From positions 186,001 to 250,000 of the forward strand of contig JAQWRV010000011.1 of NCBI GenBank assembly GCA_029243545.1: 64,000 bases of DNA. The letters are read 5' to 3'. Every line of letters begins with the position of its first letter. Position 1 is the stretch's first letter. The notes beneath the pieces were generated by a model. The model saw only the letters and a program-made list of their open reading frames with translations, was not told the DNA's origin and did not search any database. This DNA comes from Rhodospirillaceae bacterium. Its GTDB lineage: Bacteria > Pseudomonadota > Alphaproteobacteria > Rhodospirillales > Rhodospirillaceae. Positions 17,579 to 26,278 of this stretch are shown piece after piece. A program made the position numbers and the translations under genes.

Positions 17579-18463
17579 ATGAGCGGTTATATCGACATCG
17601 TTTGTAATCCCTACACACCGTGGGTGCTGGAACGCAAACTCATGGGCGTGGACGAAGATTTCAAAACCCAGGTGCGGATGTCAGACGACATGCGCAACGG
17701 TGTGGAAATTGAGGACTACATGCGTAGAATGGACGCCGCCGGCATTGAGCGTTCCTTGCTCATCGCTCACCGCTGCGGCGATCTCAACGTCAAAGGGTCG
17801 CACCATATCCCTTATGAATATGTCCGTGATGTTTGCAATAAACATCCGGACCGCTTCTCCGGTCTGGCTGGTATCGATACCACCAAGGGCATGGAACAGC
17901 TGCGCGAGCTCGAGACAGCGATTAACGACTATGGTTTTGTCGGTGCCCACTGGTATCCGCACTGGTTTGCCATTCCGCCTGACGCTCCGCAGATCTATCC
18001 CATCTATGCCAAATGCTGTGAGCTCGATATTCCGATCATGATGCAGGTCGGCCAGAACCTGGTGTATTCTAAGGAGCGGCGCTTGCCGTCTGTGGCGAAA
18101 CCGATCTTACTCGATCAAGTGGCCATCGATTTCCCCGAACTCATTCTGATTGGCATCCACATCGGTGTGCCGTGGACTGATGAAATGATCGCCATGTGCT
18201 GGAAACATGAAAATGTGTACACAGCCGGTGACGCCTATGCGCCGAAACACTGGCCCAAGCAATTGGTGCACTACGCCAATTCCTATGGTCGCCACAAAGT
18301 TATGTTCGGCACCGACTGGCCGGTAATCGACCCGGAACGGGCGGTGCGGGAAGTGGGTGAATTCGGCATGCGGCCTGAAGCCCACCAGATGCTGATGCGC
18401 GACAATGCGCTGCGTTTATTCAAGCGCATTCCCGGCGCCCAAGCCGCAGCGGCAGAAGAATAG
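17579..18463 (+). CDS. Amidohydrolase_2-type protein with altered metal site
   Basis: This 294-residue protein looks like a COG2159/Amidohydro_2 TIM-barrel protein, a family including decarboxylases (ACMSD, gamma-resorcylate decarboxylase) and hydrolases. The later elements are present: PHWF, LILIGIHIGVPWTDE, MFGTDWPVID and DNALRLF. However, the N-terminal metal motif, usually D-x-H-x-H, reads YIDIVCNPYTPW, with Val and Asn in place of both His. The start abuts the stop of the cysteine hydrolase gene, so the two are translationally coupled. No signal peptide is present. The protein may use a different metal arrangement or be non-catalytic. It is related in type to the exported protein at 20392. 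Confidence 0.82.
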   Translation: MSGYIDIVCNPYTPWVLERKLMGVDEDFKTQVRMSDDMRNGVEIEDYMRRMDAAGIERSLLIAHRCGDLNVKGSHHIPYEYVRDVCNKHPDRFSGLAGIDTTKGMEQLRELETAINDYGFVGAHWYPHWFAIPPDAPQIYPIYAKCCELDIPIMMQVGQNLVYSKERRLPSVAKPILLDQVAIDFPELILIGIHIGVPWTDEMIAMCWKHENVYTAGDAYAPKHWPKQLVHYANSYGRHKVMFGTDWPVIDPERAVREVGEFGMRPEAHQMLMRDNALRLFKRIPGAQAAAAEE

Positions 18464-18483
18464 GAACGGAACGAACCGTCGCC

Positions 18484-20028
18484 ATGACCTCTTTGGCCTC
18501 CAGATCGGTTGAACTGCCTCAATCCTACCAGTCTATGACGGCGGCCAAGGGGTTGCGGGCCACAACCCATCGCAACCCCAACAAAGTCGCCATCACCCAC
18601 GGCAATCAAAGCCGCACCTACAAAGAACTCAGCGAGCGCACAGACCGGCTGACGGCAGCGGCGATTTCCAAACTAAAGCTCAACAAGGGCGATAATGTTG
18701 CCATCGTCGCCAAGAATTCCATTGAGTATGTGGAAGTGGTGTGCGGCTTGCCCGACGCGGGCGCTGCGGTTGCCACCGTCAATCCGCGTCTCACGGCGAC
18801 GGAAGTGGAGGCTATATGCAACGACGCCCAGGCGCGTGTGGTCTTCGTCGATGACTTCTCTGCTGACGCTGTGGCAGCAGCTAACTTCGACACCGTCGAG
18901 CACATTATTCACCTGGGCGATGACTACGAAACGCTGATCAAAGAGGCATCCGTTCCCGATGAATACCCCGAGATAAATGAATGGGACCCCTGGACCATTC
19001 CTTACACCTCTGGCACCACTGGCAAACCCAAAGGGGTAATTTTGCCGCAGCGGTCCCGGCTGCTGGCCTTCTATCAAATGTCCCAGGAATTCGGCTGCTA
19101 CGCTCCGGAAGACAGATTTCTCGGCACAACCCCCATGAACCACGGCGCTGGCATTGCCTTTCCACTGGCCGCGCTCATGTCTGGCGGGTTCACGGAGATT
19201 CTCGATCACTTTGATCCAGAAGAGCTGCTCAGCAAACTCAAAGAGGGAAATTTTTCGGGCGTGTTTACAGTGCCCACCCAACACCACGCCATATTCAGTC
19301 TTGAGCAATCGGTGCTCGACAAATATCGCGGTGCGCCCATGAAAGCGGTGATCTCAAACGCGTCGGCCTTGCCGCAGCATCTCAAGCACAAGATTGTCGA
19401 GTACTTTGGCGAAGGGATGCTTCACGAGACTTATGGGTCCACCGAAGGTGGATTTGTTACCAATCTGCGTCCGCCTTTTCAGCTGGAAAAAGAACGCTGC
19501 GTTGGCACGCCATTTCCCCACACACTTGTTAAACTCACAGACGATGATTTCAGTGAAGTCGGCCCCGAAGAGCCGGGCGAGCTTTGGGTTAAGTCACCGA
19601 CCGCCTTTGCAGGCTATTGGAACCGGCCCGAAGCTACCGCCGAAGCCTTTCGGGATGGCTGGATCACCGTCGGCGATGTGGCAAAGCGGGATGAAGACGG
19701 TTTCATCTACATCGTTGATCGCAAGAAGGACATGGTTATCACCGGCGGCGTCAACGTCTATCCACGCGAGATTGAAGAGCTGTTGTTCACTCACCCCGCC
19801 GTGTCTGACGTGGCAGTGGTTGGGGTGCCCGATGAAAAATGGGGCGAACGTCTCAAAGTCTTTGTCGTTGTGCAGAGCGGTGCGAGTCTAGACGAAGACG
19901 GCATTGCTCAATTCTGTGCTGGCAAATTGGCCAGTTACAAAGTACCCAAAGAGATGGCGACCATTGACGGTCTGCCACGCAATGCCAACGGCAAGGTGCT
20001 AAAAACCGAACTGCGTAAGATCGGCTGA
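18484..20028 (+). CDS. Acyl-CoA ligase (AMP-forming)
   Basis: This 514-residue ANL-superfamily ligase shows the phosphate-binding loop YTSGTTGKPKG (174-184), the adenine motif HETYGSTEG, the hinge region with GDVAKRDEDGFIYIVDRKKDM and a C-terminal Lys in PRNANGKVLKTELRK. It activates a carboxylic acid to the acyl-AMP and then the CoA thioester. The sequence is of the fatty-acid/aryl-acid CoA ligase type; side-chain specificity cannot be read. It lies 20 bases after the amidohydrolase-like gene and four bases before the MIP18-like gene, so it is a member of the operon. CoA activation fits a degradative pathway for an organic acid. Confidence 0.92.
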   Translation: MTSLASRSVELPQSYQSMTAAKGLRATTHRNPNKVAITHGNQSRTYKELSERTDRLTAAAISKLKLNKGDNVAIVAKNSIEYVEVVCGLPDAGAAVATVNPRLTATEVEAICNDAQARVVFVDDFSADAVAAANFDTVEHIIHLGDDYETLIKEASVPDEYPEINEWDPWTIPYTSGTTGKPKGVILPQRSRLLAFYQMSQEFGCYAPEDRFLGTTPMNHGAGIAFPLAALMSGGFTEILDHFDPEELLSKLKEGNFSGVFTVPTQHHAIFSLEQSVLDKYRGAPMKAVISNASALPQHLKHKIVEYFGEGMLHETYGSTEGGFVTNLRPPFQLEKERCVGTPFPHTLVKLTDDDFSEVGPEEPGELWVKSPTAFAGYWNRPEATAEAFRDGWITVGDVAKRDEDGFIYIVDRKKDMVITGGVNVYPREIEELLFTHPAVSDVAVVGVPDEKWGERLKVFVVVQSGASLDEDGIAQFCAGKLASYKVPKEMATIDGLPRNANGKVLKTELRKIG

Positions 20029-20032
20029 TGCG

Positions 20033-20395
20033 ATGACTCAAGACCAGGCCATCACGACAGTATGGGCGGCGCTTTCCCAGATTCCTGATCCTTGCCACGT
20101 CTTGTCTGGGCACGACCTCAGCATTATCGATCTCGGTCTGATCAACGCCGTCACCCGTGACGATAGCGTCATTAATGTCAGCGTGACGTTCACTGATCCG
20201 TCGTGCGTGTTTTCTTATCAGATCATCATGGACATGGAAGATCTGGCTCAGTCTCTGGACGGCGTGTCAGAAATTCGCGTGGTTTCCGATCCTTATCCCT
20301 TATGGACGGAAGACCGCCTCAGCGACAAAGCCAAAACCCTTTTCGCTCATAAGCGCCGTTTGTTTGCAGTAGACCAACCAGGAGCATCGCCATGA
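20033..20395 (+). CDS. MIP18/PaaD-type metal-sulfur cluster assembly factor
   Basis: This 120-residue protein has the DUF59/MIP18 signature: IPDPCHV-type start, IIDLGLINAV (about 33-42), then VSVTFTDPSCVFSYQI with the conserved Cys (about residue 62), and a V-rich end of the domain. Relatives such as PaaD and SufT help insert Fe-S clusters into client enzymes; PaaD serves the ring-epoxidising PaaABCE complex. No obvious Fe-S enzyme is encoded in this cluster, so the client is unknown. It overlaps the next gene by four bases. Alternative roles for this fold in CoA-linked catabolism have not been shown to my knowledge. Confidence 0.78.
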   Translation: MTQDQAITTVWAALSQIPDPCHVLSGHDLSIIDLGLINAVTRDDSVINVSVTFTDPSCVFSYQIIMDMEDLAQSLDGVSEIRVVSDPYPLWTEDRLSDKAKTLFAHKRRLFAVDQPGASP

Positions 20396-21588
20396 CCGAG
20401 TCGCCTCCGTCAGATTTTACCCGCCGGACTGCCCTACAAGCCCTAGGAACCGCCGGTGCGGCTGGCGCCGTGGCGGCCACGCGCGGGGTTTCGCCGGCCT
20501 TAGCGCAAGCGGATTGGTCGCCAGACCTTCATCCTATGGCGGAACGTATGTTCGTCATTGACGGTGTTGCCCACTGTTATAACCACGCGGACTACAACCG
20601 GAGAATCAAACGGGCGTCGTCCAATAGCATCAACACGACACATCGCTACCATATCGCGTGCACACCCGGGTCATACCAACTGACCCAAGAGCAATGGGAG
20701 CGGGATTGGCAGCCCGATGAGGTCATGGACATCATGTTCATGGAAAGCCACACGGACATGATGATCATGCATTCGGTGCCTATGTTCGACCTCTATTACG
20801 ACGGTCTGGTGTCCAACGAAAAGGGCGCCTACCTCAAAGGCAATTTCCCCGACCGGGTGTTGTGGTATGGCGCTTTGGATCTGTTCGACCCCCTCGATGA
20901 AGTTAAAACCAAGGCCGACAAGCTGATTGATCAGGGCGCTGACGGCATCAAGTTTTATCCGACCCGCATCAATTTTGAGACTCGCGAACCTGAAGGCTGG
21001 CTCATGGACGATGAGAAGCTGGCCTTTCCGGTGTTCGAGCATTTGCAAAGTAAAGGTGTCTCACACATTGCTATTCATAAGCTCGTCGGCCACGTGGGGC
21101 CGTCGACGGCGGCGCTGGGTGTCGATGATCTTTACAAGGCCGCTGAAGCCTTTCCCGACATCACCTTCCACCTTGTCCACGCCGGCTGGCAGAATTTTGA
21201 AGAAACCGCTGCGCTCATGAAAGCGCGGGAGAATGTTACGGCCGTGCTGGAAGGGCCTATGCTGTTCCCATTATTCGATATGGCGACCTTTAACGATATG
21301 ATGAATGTGTTCATGACCAAGGTTGATCTCGACCGCCTCATCTATGCGTCGACGTCGGTCAACCAGCATCCCTATTGGATCATCAACACATTCTTTGATT
21401 TCCAGCCGCCTGAGGGCGCGCCCTATACTTTGAGTGAAGATGCCAAAGCAAAAATCCTTGGCGCCAATCTGGCGCGCTACCACGGCATCGATATTCCATC
21501 CCAGCGCCTCAAGATTGCCGATGATAAATGGTCCGTTGCCAAACGAGAGAACGGCCTGCGCGCGCCTTACATTATGCAGCGTAGTTGA
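20392..21588 (+). CDS. Tat-exported Amidohydrolase_2-type protein, degenerate metal site
   Basis: This 398-residue precursor begins with a twin-arginine signal (FTRRTALQALG, then a hydrophobic Ala/Gly stretch ending PALAQA, about 1-39), so it is exported folded to the periplasm. The mature part looks like an Amidohydro_2 TIM barrel: FVIDGVAHCYN, GADGIKFYP, HIAIHKLVGHVG, FHLVHAGW and ILGANLARYHG. The D-x-H-x-H motif is altered to D-G-V-A-H, and the usual G-T/S-D metal Asp region reads YASTSVNQHP, lacking Asp. Catalysis by the standard mechanism is therefore doubtful. The start codon overlaps the stop of the MIP18 gene. A periplasmic location next to a substrate-binding protein suggests substrate processing or capture. 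Confidence 0.8.
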   Translation: MTESPPSDFTRRTALQALGTAGAAGAVAATRGVSPALAQADWSPDLHPMAERMFVIDGVAHCYNHADYNRRIKRASSNSINTTHRYHIACTPGSYQLTQEQWERDWQPDEVMDIMFMESHTDMMIMHSVPMFDLYYDGLVSNEKGAYLKGNFPDRVLWYGALDLFDPLDEVKTKADKLIDQGADGIKFYPTRINFETREPEGWLMDDEKLAFPVFEHLQSKGVSHIAIHKLVGHVGPSTAALGVDDLYKAAEAFPDITFHLVHAGWQNFEETAALMKARENVTAVLEGPMLFPLFDMATFNDMMNVFMTKVDLDRLIYASTSVNQHPYWIINTFFDFQPPEGAPYTLSEDAKAKILGANLARYHGIDIPSQRLKIADDKWSVAKRENGLRAPYIMQRS

Positions 21589-21611
21589 CGCTTGCCGCTG
21601 AACGGGGTCCC

Positions 21612-23756
21612 ATGCCGCCCATGAGAAGGCTGGCTATCATTCGTTTTGCTGTTGGGCTTCTGGCGGTGGTTTTGAGTATTCCGCCGCTCATGGCTCAGGA
21701 TCAAACGTCTGGGCCGCCCGGCCAGCCGGACCTACGCACCAATGCAGACGGCAACATTGTCATCGGTGCGACCGTGCCCATCACCGGGCCACTCGCCACA
21801 TCCGGTCTGCTTTATTACAACGCCTTACATATGGCTGAAGAAGACATCAATGCTGCGGGTGGTGTTCACGGCACGCCGGTGGACATCATCTTCGAAGATA
21901 CCCAGCAGTCCAATTCCACGGCGGTCTCCGCCTTCATTAAGGTGGTGCAGGATCACGATCCTGTCGCGGTCTTTCTCTCTAGTTACACACCGCAGAACTT
22001 CGCCGTAGAGCCTGAAGTGATGCGCGCCGCCCGTCCGTCGTTTTACGGCGGTGGGGCTGATGGCCTGCATCAACGCGACAACCCCTGGATGTTTCGCCTC
22101 AAGCAGCCGGACTCCATCATCGTGGAAGCCATGATCGACACCGTGATCAACCGGCTCGGCAAGCGCCGCCCGGCCATTCTCTATATTCAAAACGATTACG
22201 GACAAGGTTTGGCCAAGGATGCGGAAGCGCGCTTCAGGGCCCTCGGGATTGAACCGATCCTTGAATCTCACCAGGCGTCAGACAATGATCTCACACCGCA
22301 GCTTATGAGCGCGGTCGGGCAGGGGGCTGATGTGCTGTTGGTGGCCGCTTTCACCCGTGATTCGGCCTTACTCTATGGCGCGCGGACGGCGCTTGGTATC
22401 GATCTGCCCATGATATCCAATCCGACGCTGACCTTGCCGCCGGTGTTGGAGTTGCTATCCGGCGAAGAGATCGATGGCGCATACGCCGTCATCGACGCCT
22501 ACTTACCAGCGCGGTCCAACAAGGACCCCGGTAACTTCATGGCAAGATATGAGGAGCGGTTTGGCTATGGTGCCGATCCCTCATTCACCACCAACTACTA
22601 CGATATGGCACTGCTGTTAGCCGATGGATTGCGCGCGGTTGGCACAGACCCAGACCGTCTACGTGCCTGGATTGCTAGCGTTGACGGCTACGACGGCATC
22701 ACCCGCAGCTATGTCGCCGATGAGTTCGGCAATCTCGGAAATTCCGTCGCGGTGGTGAAGTTCGAGTCTGGCACTAAGACCTACACTCTAATCGATACGT
22801 ACGTTTCCGGCGAAGAACGAGAAATAATAGTCTCTCAGGACACAGCGCCAACATCGACACACACACAAAACAAAAGCTGGTTCGGCCCGTTGTTTCAATC
22901 TGGCTTCAATGGTCTCGCCATCGGTTGTATCTATGCTCTGATGGCGCTGGGCTTTGTTCTGGTCTACGAGGCCACGGGCGTCGTGAATTTCGCCGCCGGA
23001 CAAATGGTGGTTATTGGCGCATTCTTCGGGCTCACCGGTGTGGCAGCGCTGGGCCAGGCCCCCATTCCCGGTTACCTGTTTGCCCTACTCTCCATGATGG
23101 TGCTCGGCGTGCTGTTCTTTTACTTCGTCTATCGGCCGCTACAGAACAGTCCTGTGGTCACCATCATCGTTGGCACCATCGCCGTCGGTATCGTCATCCA
23201 GAATCTTATTCTCATCACGTGGGGGCCTTTGCCACAGCGGCTTGCGTCGCCCTTCGGTGTAGCACCGTTTTCAATCGGACCGCTGGTGGTTTCGTCCCAT
23301 GTACTAGCGGTTATTCTTCTGACTGCCATTGTTGTCACCCTGCTAGCACTACTGCTGTACCGCACCGGTTTGGGTGCGCAAATGCGCGCGGTGGCGCAAG
23401 ATGTGGAAGCGGCCCAGCTGATGGGCATCAATGCCGGACAAGTCTATGCGCTGACCTGGGCGCTCGCAGGAGCTTTGGCGGGCACCGGCGGTTTGCTCAT
23501 GGGGCCGGTATGGTTTGTCGATGCCTCCATGGGCGATGCCCTGGCGCTTAAAGCCTTTGCCGCCACCATCATCGGCGGCTTCGGCAGTGTGCCGGGCGCC
23601 ATTCTTGGGGGTGTGCTGGTCGGGTTGACGGAATCTCTTTCCGCTAGTTACATTTCCTCCACCTATAAAGACGCCATAGTCTTTCTGGTGATGATCGGTT
23701 TCCTGCTGCTGCGGCCGCAAGGCATCTTCGGTGAATACTCCGGAGACCGGGCATGA
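21612..23756 (+). CDS. ABC transporter: substrate-binding protein fused to LivH permease
   Basis: One continuous 714-residue frame encodes two proteins that are normally separate. Residues about 1-30 are a signal peptide (MRRLAIIRFAVGLLAVVL...). About 40-415 is a Peripla_BP_6 branched-chain-amino-acid-type binding domain (IVIGATVPITGPLATSG, EDINAAGGVHG, TNYYDMALLLADGL). After a short polar linker rich in Thr and Ser, about 430-710 is a LivH-type permease (GLAIGCIYALMALGFVLVYE, VVNFAAGQ, AATIIGGFGSVPGAILGG). The binding domain would be tethered on the periplasmic face. An upstream TTG at 21585 is an alternative start; ATG 21612 fits the signal peptide better. LivM, LivG and LivF follow, completing the importer. 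The substrate is probably a small carboxylate, amide or aromatic acid. Confidence 0.88.
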   Translation: MPPMRRLAIIRFAVGLLAVVLSIPPLMAQDQTSGPPGQPDLRTNADGNIVIGATVPITGPLATSGLLYYNALHMAEEDINAAGGVHGTPVDIIFEDTQQSNSTAVSAFIKVVQDHDPVAVFLSSYTPQNFAVEPEVMRAARPSFYGGGADGLHQRDNPWMFRLKQPDSIIVEAMIDTVINRLGKRRPAILYIQNDYGQGLAKDAEARFRALGIEPILESHQASDNDLTPQLMSAVGQGADVLLVAAFTRDSALLYGARTALGIDLPMISNPTLTLPPVLELLSGEEIDGAYAVIDAYLPARSNKDPGNFMARYEERFGYGADPSFTTNYYDMALLLADGLRAVGTDPDRLRAWIASVDGYDGITRSYVADEFGNLGNSVAVVKFESGTKTYTLIDTYVSGEEREIIVSQDTAPTSTHTQNKSWFGPLFQSGFNGLAIGCIYALMALGFVLVYEATGVVNFAAGQMVVIGAFFGLTGVAALGQAPIPGYLFALLSMMVLGVLFFYFVYRPLQNSPVVTIIVGTIAVGIVIQNLILITWGPLPQRLASPFGVAPFSIGPLVVSSHVLAVILLTAIVVTLLALLLYRTGLGAQMRAVAQDVEAAQLMGINAGQVYALTWALAGALAGTGGLLMGPVWFVDASMGDALALKAFAATIIGGFGSVPGAILGGVLVGLTESLSASYISSTYKDAIVFLVMIGFLLLRPQGIFGEYSGDRA

Positions 23757-23766
23757 GGAATTGGGC

Positions 23767-24765
23767 ATGACACGGCGTGGCACGTGGATTCTCCTCATCG
23801 GGGTCGGTGTGCTGGCGCTCGCTGCGGGGCTGATTCTTGAAGGCTATTCCTTGCGGGTCTTGACCCTCGGGCTCATCGCTGCGCTCGCCCTGCTCGGTTT
23901 GAATTTGATATTCGGTTACTGCGGCCTCATCCATCTTGGCCAGGCCGGGTTTGTTGGTATCGGTGCTTACACCTCAGCGATCCTGACCACCAAGGCGGGC
24001 TGGCCCATGGTGGTCTCCATCCCAACAGCCGTCGCTGTCACCGCGCTCGCTGCCGGGCTTATCAGCGTGCCATTGCTGCGCCTAAAGGGGCATTACCTTG
24101 CGCTTGCTACGGTTGGCGTCAACGTGGTGCTGGAGCTGGTGGCCAAGAACTGGGTCGAGCTGACCAATGGTTACAACGGCATAGCTGGCATTCCCCGTTT
24201 AGCGGAAGCCGTGTCGGACAGTACCCCTGAACGCACCTTCCTTTTTATCGCCACTGTAACCCTACTCCTAGGCATCGGTTTGTCGGCGAGGCTGCGAGAC
24301 TCTCATCTGGGCCGCGCCATGATTGCGGTGCGCGATGATGAAACTGCAGCCATGGTCGCCGGGGTCAATGTTGTCCGTGTTCGTGTCACCGCATTCGTTT
24401 TGGGCGCTGTGTTCGCAGCCGTCTCTGGTGTGCTGTTTGCACACTACACCGGGTTTATTTCACCAACTGATTTCGGTGTACCAATCTCCATTCTCTATCT
24501 CGTGATGATCATCGTTGGTGGCGAGGCCTCCATCGGTGGTGTGGTTGCCGGCGCCGTGATCATGACCTTCCTACCCGAGCTGTTGCGCGATGCCGCCGAG
24601 CGTTTGGTCGCTATCGGATTGTCAGATGGTGGCCTCATTGTTCGTCTACTCGATGAAGGGTATCTCGCCGTCTACGGCCTTATCACACTGCTGGTGTTGG
24701 TGTTTATGCCCAAAGGACTTGCCGGACTTATACACCGTCTTTCCACCAAAGCGGAGGCGACATGA
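23767..24765 (+). CDS. livM: LivM-type ABC permease
   Basis: This roughly 332-residue hydrophobic protein has about nine membrane segments and the family motifs LIFGYCGLIHLGQAGFVGIGAY and LRDSHLGRAMIAVRDDETAA (cytoplasmic coupling helix). A GEASIGGVVAGAVI segment lies near the end. It pairs with the LivH half of the preceding fusion to form the importer channel. ATG 23767 is chosen because GAGGA lies about eight bases upstream; the longer frame from 23731 would overlap the previous gene by 26 bases. The stop overlaps the livG start by four bases. Confidence 0.9.
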   Translation: MTRRGTWILLIGVGVLALAAGLILEGYSLRVLTLGLIAALALLGLNLIFGYCGLIHLGQAGFVGIGAYTSAILTTKAGWPMVVSIPTAVAVTALAAGLISVPLLRLKGHYLALATVGVNVVLELVAKNWVELTNGYNGIAGIPRLAEAVSDSTPERTFLFIATVTLLLGIGLSARLRDSHLGRAMIAVRDDETAAMVAGVNVVRVRVTAFVLGAVFAAVSGVLFAHYTGFISPTDFGVPISILYLVMIIVGGEASIGGVVAGAVIMTFLPELLRDAAERLVAIGLSDGGLIVRLLDEGYLAVYGLITLLVLVFMPKGLAGLIHRLSTKAEAT

Positions 24766-25550
24766 TGGCGCTACTCTCCGTAGACGGTTTAACGAAGACC
24801 TTTGGCGGCCTCACCGCTGTGGATGACGTCTCGTTTACAGTCTCTGCAGGCGAGGCTTTCGCCCTCATCGGCCCCAACGGCGCGGGCAAATCCACCGTAC
24901 TCAATCTCTTGTCTGGGCTGATGTCGGCGACGCGAGGAGATATGCAAGTGGACGGCGAATCGGTCGCCCGCTGGCCGGCCCATCGCATCCGTGCGGCTGG
25001 CGTTGGTCGCACGTTTCAAAATGGCCGCCTGTTTCCTCGACTATCCGTTCTCGAAAACGTCCTCGTCGGGGCGGAACCCAACGCGCGCAGCACGGTTGTC
25101 GATGTACTCTTTCGTCGCGGTGCCTATAGCCGCATGGAGCGTGACCTTCATGACCGTGCTTATGCAGCCCTGGACTGTCTCGGCCTCACCAACTTGGCGG
25201 ATGCTGACACAGGTAGTTTGCCGTACGGCGTGCAACGCAATGTAGAGATCGCCCGCGCTATTGCCGCCGATGCCAAAGTGCTTCTCTTGGATGAACCGGC
25301 CGCTGGTTTGAACTCCAGCGAAATCGAAACGTTGCTCGCCGTCCTCAATGGTTTGAAGAACGACGGCATTGCGGTGGTGCTCATCGAGCATAACATGGGC
25401 TTAGTGATGCGGTGGTCCGACCGCATCGTCGTTCTGAACTTTGGCGCCAAAATCGCTGAGGGCGCGCCGTCCGCCGTCCGCGCCGACCCCAAGGTCATCG
25501 AAGCCTATCTCGGTAAAAACGCTTCCACCTTGGAACTTGCCCATGCTTGA
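24762..25550 (+). CDS. livG: LivG-type ABC ATPase
   Basis: This 262-residue ATPase shows Walker A GPNGAGKST (about 38-46), an AGVGRTFQNGRLFPRLSV Q-loop region, the signature-like LPYGVQRNVEIARA and Walker B VLLLDEPAAGLN, with the H-loop VLIEHNM. It powers import through LivH/LivM together with LivF. The initiating ATG overlaps livM by four bases, and its last bases overlap the livF start, so the three are translationally coupled. The signature has GVQ in place of the canonical SGGQ; LivG proteins often have YGxQR, so this is normal. Confidence 0.93.
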   Translation: MMALLSVDGLTKTFGGLTAVDDVSFTVSAGEAFALIGPNGAGKSTVLNLLSGLMSATRGDMQVDGESVARWPAHRIRAAGVGRTFQNGRLFPRLSVLENVLVGAEPNARSTVVDVLFRRGAYSRMERDLHDRAYAALDCLGLTNLADADTGSLPYGVQRNVEIARAIAADAKVLLLDEPAAGLNSSEIETLLAVLNGLKNDGIAVVLIEHNMGLVMRWSDRIVVLNFGAKIAEGAPSAVRADPKVIEAYLGKNASTLELAHA

Positions 25551-26259
25551 GCTCAGCGCATTGACTGTCCGCTACGGCCTGGTCGAAGCGGTGAACGGCG
25601 TTTCTTTGACCGTCGCCGAAGGGGAAACCGTGGCATTGCTGGGGGCCAATGGAGCGGGAAAAACGACTCTGCTGCGGGCCATTTCCGGCCTGGTCAAATT
25701 GGTCGATGGCACAATCACCATGGCTGGAGACGATCTCGCTGGCGTGGCGGTGGAAAAACGCGTACGCCGAGGCCTTGTCCATGTGCCTGAACGCCGACGT
25801 ATTTTCGGCGGCCTGACCGTGGAGGAAAACTTGGCGGTGGCTGCCAGTGCCTGGCGCCGTTTCGGCCAGCCCATCGAAAACGATCTGGAGAAGGTTTATG
25901 CCTTTCTCCCGCGTCTGGCAGAGCGCCGTAGCCAGCGCGGTTGGTCTTTGTCCGGCGGTGAACAGCAAATGCTTGCCATTGGCCGGGCGCTTATGGCCCG
26001 GCCCAAAGTGTTGTTGCTCGACGAACCGAGCCTGGGACTGGCTCCGGCCATCGCCGATGAGGTGTTCGGGCGCATTCGTGCCATCGCCGCCGAAGGCGTG
26101 ACGGTTTTGGTGGTCGAGCAGAATACGGTGCTGGCCTTGTCCACCGCCGCGCGTGGTTATGTACTCGAAAACGGCTGCATTGCTCTAGAAGGTGAAAGTC
26201 AGGCCTTGCTCAAAGACCCCAAAGTGCGCGAAGCCTATCTCGGCGGCGCGGCTGCGTGA
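25543..26259 (+). CDS. livF: LivF-type ABC ATPase
   Basis: This 238-residue ATPase starts MLELSALTVRYGLVEAV, the normal LivF N-terminus. Motifs are Walker A GANGAGKTT (about 36-44), VPERRRIFGGLTVEENL, signature LSGGEQQMLAIGRAL and Walker B VLLLDEPSLGLAP. ATG 25543 was chosen over an earlier in-frame Met at 25441, because the latter lies well inside livG and adds sequence unlike the family. It overlaps the livG stop by eight bases. This is the last gene of the transporter; the next gene follows after 19 bases and probably belongs to the same transcript. Confidence 0.93.
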   Translation: MLELSALTVRYGLVEAVNGVSLTVAEGETVALLGANGAGKTTLLRAISGLVKLVDGTITMAGDDLAGVAVEKRVRRGLVHVPERRRIFGGLTVEENLAVAASAWRRFGQPIENDLEKVYAFLPRLAERRSQRGWSLSGGEQQMLAIGRALMARPKVLLLDEPSLGLAPAIADEVFGRIRAIAAEGVTVLVVEQNTVLALSTAARGYVLENGCIALEGESQALLKDPKVREAYLGGAAA

Positions 26260-26278
26260 GTGAAAAAAGGAATACAGT

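Noticed and set aside
18673-19308. A 211-codon minus-strand frame
   Set aside because: Antisense to the acyl-CoA ligase including its ATP-binding loop; a shadow.
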